NCBI GenBank assembly: GCA_030533445.1
Contig: CM060065.1
Location: 21,836,474-21,900,473, forward strand
DNA from: Cyprinodon diabolis
Lineage: Eukaryota > Chordata > Actinopteri > Cyprinodontiformes > Cyprinodontidae
Direction of reading: 5' to 3'
Length of the DNA: 64,000 nucleotides
Position numbers and translations under genes: made by a program. Positions 57,884 through 64,000 of this stretch are shown piece by piece. The notes beneath the pieces are model-generated. The model did not search any database. It saw only the letters and a list, made by a program, of their open reading frames with translations, and was not told where the DNA came from. Positions within the stretch are counted from its first letter, which is position 1, and every line of letters begins with the position of its first letter.

Positions 57884-60800
57884 GAGGATAATAAAGCATC
57901 TTCTGCATGAAGAGCTCTAATTTCTAAATTCCTTAGTCTGTTTGGGTATATTTTTTAAAACAAGCAACTGAGACAACTTAAACTACATCTTACCACAAAA
58001 AAGCTCTGCATACAGTTAACCTTTGAATCAGAAAATAAATCTAAGTGTAAATAGTCATGTACCGTAGTAAACATTTATACCATTTATAAATCATTAATAA
58101 AATAGAACACACTTTATACTGTTAATCATTTAAAAATGAATTGACCTATTTGTTAAAACTAGTAATGTCCATTCATCAAAAAGTCTTTCGTAGGCGTTTA
58201 TGGCTAACTATTTGTTTGAAATCTAAAATACTCACACAGAAGGCAGAGTACTTTATCTTCAAAACATTTAACTTTTCTATGTAAGCAGATGAGTCCAACA
58301 GAAGCTGTTAACATTTACTTTTCTTTTTACAGGTAATTAAACCTCCATTGTTGTGCTTTTTTGTGTGCTGTAGGTTAAACAGACAACACGCTAAAAGTAA
58401 TCCTAAAAACAACAATGTGCAATCTACTGGAGACAGGCATCATTGGCTTTTGCATTCTTTGTGCAAGTTAACTCTTTACTGACTTCTTTTATAACATATA
58501 TCTGTTAGACTCACTATTATTGACATTTTATTTTCAGCACTGTTCACCAGTAAATTATAAAACCTGTTGCAATGGCAGTTTATTTCTCGGTATTTAGTTA
58601 TTTTTAAATCTTCCCAGGGATGTGGCACGGAGTGAACACTGAATTATCCAAGCATACTTAATGTAATCTCCACTGAACTCTGTACATCATGAAGCTCCTT
58701 TTGTAAGGTCTCCACCCAGTCAATTATCCATCACATCAGATTAGTGAAGAAAAGCACTGGTGTTCAAGCACATTGTGAAAACCTGCAAGAACAGGGAGTT
58801 TTGGGATATATTAAAGGGAGAATAGAGACATTTATATTTCATTGTACGAGTTCCATTCTATTGCATGTAACACCACTGACTGGGATATTAATAGCAGACA
58901 TCTAAGCAAATGTGAATGTTTACAAGATCATAGAGCCTTTTGTTGGCAATCTTTTGATTTGTTTTATAAATCTCCAATCCTTTTAATATAACCTGTTTGA
59001 TTTGTTTTTTTGATTGTAGAACAATGTGCATTTTACTGCTAAAAACTAAACTATGAACATACATTTCTGTTTTACATTGTGGTTAATTCCAAAGATCCAC
59101 CAATAATTTCAATTCAGTATACAAAGCAGCCAAACTCATGGCGTAAAACTTTACCACAGGACACGTTTTAAAGACAATTATGAGGGGAAAAAATTATGTA
59201 TTAAAGGAAAATTGATAAGGATAAACTCAGAAATAATGTATATTTTAGGCTTGGGAGTGTGTCAACAATAAAGAAAAGTCAAACTGTTTGAAACTATGTG
59301 CTGTTAAAAAATGAATATGGTCAAAACATCAAGAAATTAAAGATAAAGTATAGCTAAAGTAGTATAGAAATGGTATAGAGAAATTAGACTAGATGATCAA
59401 ACCGCATTACAGTTAGTCTCATATAAGTTATTAGGGGAAATTCTGGCAGGAAATAACTGAGAGACTAAGAAATAAGCTAACAGCCAAGGGGAATGAGCGT
59501 TACAGTGATAAACAGGCAGGATTCATGACAGTGGCTAAAAAAACTTGCACTTCTACACACACCCTTTTGAACATAGGTATATATGCTGTTTTTCTTCATT
59601 GTTGTAATATTCACTGCTAATTACATGTTTGGAGAAAATAAACAAAGTACAATATAATACAAATACTCTCAAAGGTTACTTCCCCTGTCAACAAAAATAG
59701 TAATCAGTCCTTAAAAAAGTAGAAACCTAATGAAATTAGGAATTCAGACATGATAGAAACAACACCAAGTCCAGGATCAGAATGGAGAAGGAATGGAATT
59801 TAAGTGACTTTTAATGCAGCCCGATTTGAAGACCTGCTGATCTTCTGTTATTTTCACACACAACTCTACTTTAAGTTTAAAAAGCATACTTAGAAAAGAG
59901 AAATAATCTAATGAATAGTAAGTGTTGTGGACAAACACATTGATGTCAGGAAATATTGGGCAGACTGATTTAAAAATAGCAACTCAATAATCTAACACCC
60001 ACTCTGAACATGTAAATGTTTATTGAATGGCCTCCATCGTCACAAAATCACTGATATGTGTGAGGTGTATCTTTGAAATATGGTAGAAAGGGTGGTAAGC
60101 ATTAGGCTAGTGTGTGCAGCTAGCAAATCAGCTGTAAATTACTTAAAAGCTCATTACAATTGGGCTTAAAACCAATGAAGAATACTACCTACAAGTTAGT
60201 GACTTTAGGCAGTTCTGAGGTCAAAGGGTGTCCCAACCAGTACTGGTAAGGTGTCTCTAACAGAATAATCTTTCAATATTTAGCTAACTAAAAACTCTGA
60301 AAAAAATAAGAAGTTCGTTATCTTTTGCCTTTTCTCTCCAACATCTGTGGATAAAACACTCACAATGTTGTTCTACCCAATATTAACCCTCCATGGTACC
60401 GTAATTACTCTATTTTTTATTTACATTAAAGTTGCCTAATCACGCTTTAAAATTATTAGAGTTTCCCATCGATTACCAGTTTTTTTTAAGTTGATTATTT
60501 AAACAAGGGTAGCATATTTTTTTAAAACATTTTTACTGATGCTGCACCATCCATCTTTTACCCTCTTAAAAAAGAATAGAAGAATTTTTTTTTTTATTTA
60601 AATTTTCACTAAAACATTTTAGAAAGCACACATTTAGCATAAGTAGTTTTAATTAATCAGGGAAAAAACAAACAACAGAATTATTTGCTACCATTTCTAC
60701 AACCCCCAAAAATCCATATAAAAAAGAAATGCAACAGAAGCATTTTCAAACCTACAATTTTCTAAATTACCCATGAAGGGAAGAATTTAAAATTGATTAC

Positions 60801-61014
60801 CCATGACTTCCTGTTTCTGAGATTATGCCAGTCAGTAAAGGCAGAGCTACTCGGTTTAACCGTAATAGAAATAAGCAAAAGGTTTTTAAAGAATAAAAAT
60901 GTAATAAACAAGACCAGTTGGTGACACCACTAAAGCAACTCAGAAGCTTATTGATGGAAAAGTGAAAGGTGTAGTGATACTCTGAGGTTACAAGGTTTCA
61001 ATGATATATGTATG
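57884..61014. other. AT-rich non-repetitive stretch upstream of lgr4
   Basis: The longest stretch in the right half without a recognised mobile element. No ORF of note and no RNA gene. It could hold conserved regulatory DNA of lgr4, but this cannot be judged without alignment. Confidence 0.5.
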
Positions 61015-61022
61015 ATCTATTG

Positions 61023-61509
61023 CAGGGATCTTCAACGTTTTCCAGGCCAAGGACCCCTAAACTGATGATGAGATGGATTGGGGACCCCCTAATTTTATAT
61101 ATTGTATAAAATTGTGTTATATCAAACTGGTCCTATAGTCACATTATTACAGATGGAGTGATATAATGAAAGTAAGTCTGCCCTGGGATTATTAAAGTAT
61201 TTCTGATTCTGATTACTTGCTGATGGGACAGGTGTTGTGAATGAAACAGTGCCCAGCTTGAAAGAGCTCCAGTGTGTTGCTGAATGTGTGCATTGATGAC
61301 TGAAAGACATCTCCCTCCATTTATCTGTTTACTACAGTGTGTTGGATTCATGTTAATGTGAATTTAAAGACATTTCAATTAGTGGTAAAAAAAAAAAACT
61401 GCAATGGGGGAATATAAAAAAAAGTCTAATCAACAAAAACTTTTGCGAGCCCCATGCAGTCCCTCCATGGACCCCATAGGGGTCGCGGACCCCCTGTTGA
61501 ACACCTCTG
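61023..61509. mobile_element. hAT-type MITE, 487 bp, TSD ATCTATTG
   Basis: Ends CAGGGATCTTCAACGTTTTC and the complement-like gttgaacacctctg. Both carry a ggacccc/ggggtcc subterminal block. The 8-bp duplication ATCTATTG is exact at 61015-61022 and 61510-61517. No transposase. It lies about 1.1 kb upstream of the lgr4 start codon. Confidence 0.92.
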
Positions 61510-61517
61510 ATCTATTG

Positions 61518-62199
61518 TACCCATTAGTGAAATTAGCAGGATTACTTTTATAAGACCAGGTACTGCATGACTGATAGATGGTAAAAAAATATTAGTTTCT
61601 TAACAAGCCTCATTTGAAAGTAATCCACTCAAAAAATATGTAAATAAGTTGACAAACTTATCCGTCCAAATAGAAAACACAAAAATAGCTGAATATAATA
61701 TCATAGTTAAATTAGCAAGTCTTTGCGAAACTCTAAAAGTGAAATTATGATGTGTATGATTTGCTTGTGTGGTTTTCCTTCAGATGTGACAGGAAAAACA
61801 AAACAAAAAAAAAAAACAACTAAACGATCCTTTCTTTACATGCAGAGACAGCCATCAGCAGTCGTGGCCCTGCAGAGATGTTTTACTAGACTGTGTTGGA
61901 ACTTGTGGACGGGGAGTGTGCTCTGGTTAGCAGTGAAACGCAGCAGTGCAGGTTTCAGAGCTGCAAAGGCCGGGGGGCCACAGTGCTGCTGCTGCAGGTT
62001 GTCCGGTAGGGTGCCTGTAGAGCTACACAACACGCTGTTGATGTCAGGAGAAGAGAAGGGGGGGGGAAACGTGAGGAATGGCTGAAAACCGACGGTGCTC
62101 TCCTGCAAGGAAACAAACCAGGACGTAAGATTTCCACTGGTGCTTTTCAAGCTTGAACAGATTCAGGCGTTTAGCTTCGTATCAGCGTGTACTGCGCAT
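61518..62199. other. Spacer rising in GC toward lgr4
   Basis: 61518-61840 is AT-rich. From about 61850 the GC content rises (for example aaggccggggggccacagtg). Short ORFs on both strands (61723-62085 +, 61836-62150 -) show no domain; part of it may be transcribed 5' sequence. Confidence 0.4.
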
Positions 62200-62494
62200 A
62201 GTGATTATTTTCTCAATTTATTGGGAGAGCGAAAACGAAAGGGGGGGGAAAAACCGCAAGGTAGACTGCCGCTCCTGTCGCCAGCAGAGCTACTTTATGG
62301 ACTAATACGACATAAACAGGCTGAGAAATGTTTCGCGCTAAGGTCGCACGCTCGTCCTCGGTTGCCGCGTGAGGTTTTTGAGGCTAGCTAATAGTTCATA
62401 TGCATATTTTTTGGCCCGGTTTAGAGCGTGTGTTTGTTGTGGGGACGTTACATTTAGTTTGATAAACACGACGGTTGAAATTCATCCCTCCTTC

Positions 62495-62545
62495 ATGCCT
62501 CAACCGAGCCGACCACATGAGAAGTCGACGTCCGGGGTAGAGTAA
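62495..62545 (+). CDS. Upstream ORF 1 of lgr4 (16 codons)
   Basis: ATG at 62495 and TAA at 62543-62545, peptide MPQPSRPHEKSTSGVE. It ends 75 bp before the main start, so reinitiation is possible. It counts only if transcription begins upstream of it. Confidence 0.3.
   Translation: MPQPSRPHEKSTSGVE
62517..62540 (+). CDS. Upstream ORF 2 of lgr4 (7 codons)
   Basis: ATG at 62517 (context cacATGA, moderate), stop TAG at 62538-62540, peptide MRSRRPG, nested in another frame inside uORF 1. Subject to the same proviso. Confidence 0.25.
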   Translation: MRSRRPG

Positions 62546-62620
62546 ACCGCAAACAAAGGCCCCCTTCTTCTGCTTCACTGTTTCCACCTGAACCATCCAG
62601 GAGAGGGGAGAAACAACAAC

Positions 62621-62802
62621 ATGCGTGTGGATTTGTTTTGGATATGTTTGTGGTGCTTCGTTCGTCCAAGTGCCTCCGGTCAAGGGCAGTCGACGGCCGT
62701 GTGTTCCCCCTCATGCAGCTGCGATGAAGATGGGGGAGCAGACTGCTCAGGGAGAGGGCTGACCAGCGTCCCAACTGGCCTCAGTACTTTCACCTACTAC
62801 CT
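62621..62802 (+). CDS. lgr4: lgr4 exon 1: signal peptide and LRR N-terminal cap
   Basis: Lgr4 is a seven-pass receptor for R-spondins that raises Wnt signalling by removing the ligases Rnf43/Znrf3 from the cell surface. This exon gives the first 60 residues. Residues 1-20 are a signal peptide (hydrophobic [10 protein letters not shown], then small residues). Residues 28-42 form the LRR cap with cysteines C28, C32, C34 and C42 ([15 protein letters not shown]). Then comes the first repeat strand, [19 protein letters not shown]. The pattern CSCD..., then DCSGxGLTxVPxGLSxFT is that of LGR4; LGR5 and LGR6 differ here (CHC, DCSxLGL). The start has A at -3. Exon 1 ends in CT with donor GTAAGT at 62803, so the intron has phase 2. 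The remaining exons lie outside the window. Confidence 0.85.
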
Positions 62803-63089
62803 GTAAGTACGAACCACTGTCCACAATGGAGAAAAAAAAAAAAAAAAACTGCCTGATATATATACATATATGTGTGTGTGCGAGTGCATACTAGTTTCTG
62901 TTACAGTTTTTCCATGTTAAGTCAATACACACAGGTATAAGGCGCAATATCACTACAGCAGGATATTTGGGTATTATACAAGCAAAATTATTAATCCTGT
63001 TTTCATTGGAGATGGACCAATCAGGGTTTTTTATGTTAGCTGATAACTACAAAAAATGACCATCAGAACCCACCAAATTCCTTAAACGC

Positions 63090-63122
<33 letters not shown>

Positions 63123-64000
63123 ATATGCATGTGTTCGATAAAGAAATATCAAGGTTTGTTTCACATTGCTACTATGCATATCTGAAATTGATATTGGAAA
63201 TCTTTTCTATCATCCACAAAACAAAATATCTGATTATATTCAGCATACATCTAGAATCTATAAACTTATATATATATTTATAAGCATGCTGATAGAAGCA
63301 TCCTGCTCCAGCAGCGCCTGTTTCTTGCACACAGACACATCAGCAGCAGCTGAGTGTTAAACTTGTCATTCACAAATTCTACTTGTTTATTACACTTTAT
63401 TGTGAAATTTTAAAACTTTTTCAGAACAGGAACTGGCCAATCAGATCTCAAATAATACCACAAATGGGTATTGAATTTCAAAACTAAAGAAAACAAAAAA
63501 TGTTTTGTCAATTCATATTTGGTTAAAAAACGAACAAAAAAAAACTTGTCAGAGTTGTATCAGCTAATTTCAACTCTACATGGCTGACTGATAGAACAAC
63601 AGAGGTCATATAGATAGATCTAGGTGTGTACTGTGGGGCTTTTGAGTAGAATGGAAAAGCTCTTGTTTGTTTTGTGCCAAAAAATAGGGGAGTCCATCTT
63701 GCAGGAGTTGGACTCCAACAAGATTGTTGGAGTTTGAGTGGTACAGACACCTTAGTTTCATAGAAACTAAATCAAGTGGATTACCAAGTAGGTTAGGTGT
63801 TTACGCAGTGTTGCTGATACAGTTGATGATTGCCCTGTAGAGTAACAGTTTCACAATCTCTGGGTTAATAAAAAACCAAACCAACCGCCCCTCTGTGAGC
63901 TTACGCAAAACAAATTATGACTTTAGGTAAATGACTGATTATTGCAGTGTCTGAGTTGGTTTTATATATACATAATAGTGGAAGCATATTTTTTTATTAC
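62803..64000 (+). other. lgr4: lgr4 intron 1 (5' part)
   Basis: Starts with the consensus donor GTAAGT. Contains poly-A (62832-62848), short TA/TG repeats (62856-62880, 63089-63122) and no visible second LRR exon. LGR-family first introns are typically long, consistent with running off the window. Confidence 0.7.

Larger units (their letters stand above)
62200..62620 (+). promoter_or_regulatory. lgr4: Probable lgr4 promoter and 5' untranslated region
   Basis: GC- and CpG-richer than the surroundings (cgcacgctcgtcctcggttgccgcg, abbreviated, near 62345), as expected of a CpG-type vertebrate promoter; no clear TATA box is tied to a start site. A TCF/LEF core ACAAAGG lies at 62553-62559. Two short upstream ORFs precede the main start. 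The transcription start is not determinable from sequence. Confidence 0.45.

Overview
This window is vertebrate, almost certainly teleost fish, genomic DNA. The evidence is AT-rich intergenic sequence with microsatellites and a dense, nested load of transposons of families typical of fish: L2/Maui-type LINEs whose 3' ends carry the gcgctatataaataaa motif, other FADD-motif LINEs, R4-like LINE ends, Tc1/mariner, hAT and TTAA-target DNA elements, tRNA-headed SINEs and Gypsy-type solo LTRs. The species cannot be fixed from sequence alone.

The only convincing host gene is at the right edge. Positions 62621-62802 encode a signal peptide and an N-terminal cysteine-rich leucine-rich-repeat cap, ending in a consensus splice donor. 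I read this as exon 1 of lgr4, the R-spondin receptor, on the + strand, with intron 1 running off the window. It has a moderately GC-rich 5' flank with two short upstream ORFs. The other 62 kb looks like a gene desert upstream of lgr4.

Layout. 1-840: Tc1 remnant. 1.18-2.66 kb: LINE (-). 4.6-5.1 kb: solo LTR with target-site duplication (TSD) GACAA. 5.2-6.3 kb: LINE 3' end and a probable LTR. 10.2-10.9 kb: solo LTR (TSD ATGAG). 16.5-17.9 kb: dispersed fish repeats with a 191-bp hAT MITE (TSD ATAAGCTC). 19.2-20.96 kb: a hAT-like MITE and a solo LTR, both in or beside (TA)n, then an R4-like LINE end. 22.3-23.3 kb: decayed L2. 23.33-24.53 kb: complete non-autonomous LTR element (TSD GAATG). 26.4-29.3 kb: L2 inserted in another LINE. 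34.9-38.2 kb: LINE (-) split by a 1335-bp hAT element (TSD CTTATGGC), which is itself split by a palindromic MITE. 40.8-41.9 kb: second copy of that MITE at the tail of a LINE. 46.1 kb: SINE. 46.3-51.0 kb: Tc1 element split by a 3.1-kb L2. 51.5-54.8 kb: LINE, (TA)n, LINE fragment, two adjacent SINEs, (CATC)n, third SINE. 56.96-57.88 kb: 922-bp fold-back element (TSD TTAA). 61.0-61.5 kb: hAT MITE (TSD ATCTATTG). 62.6 kb: lgr4.

No rRNA, CRISPR array, bacterial operon or intact transposase or reverse transcriptase was found; every mobile-element ORF examined is truncated, frameshifted or has lost catalytic residues. The most informative content is the set of nested insertions with exact TSDs, which gives a relative insertion history, and two structurally unusual elements: the LTR element with in-frame tandem repeats and the palindrome-rich MITE family. 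Boundaries and TSDs were read by eye; family names rest on recognised motifs, not database searches.
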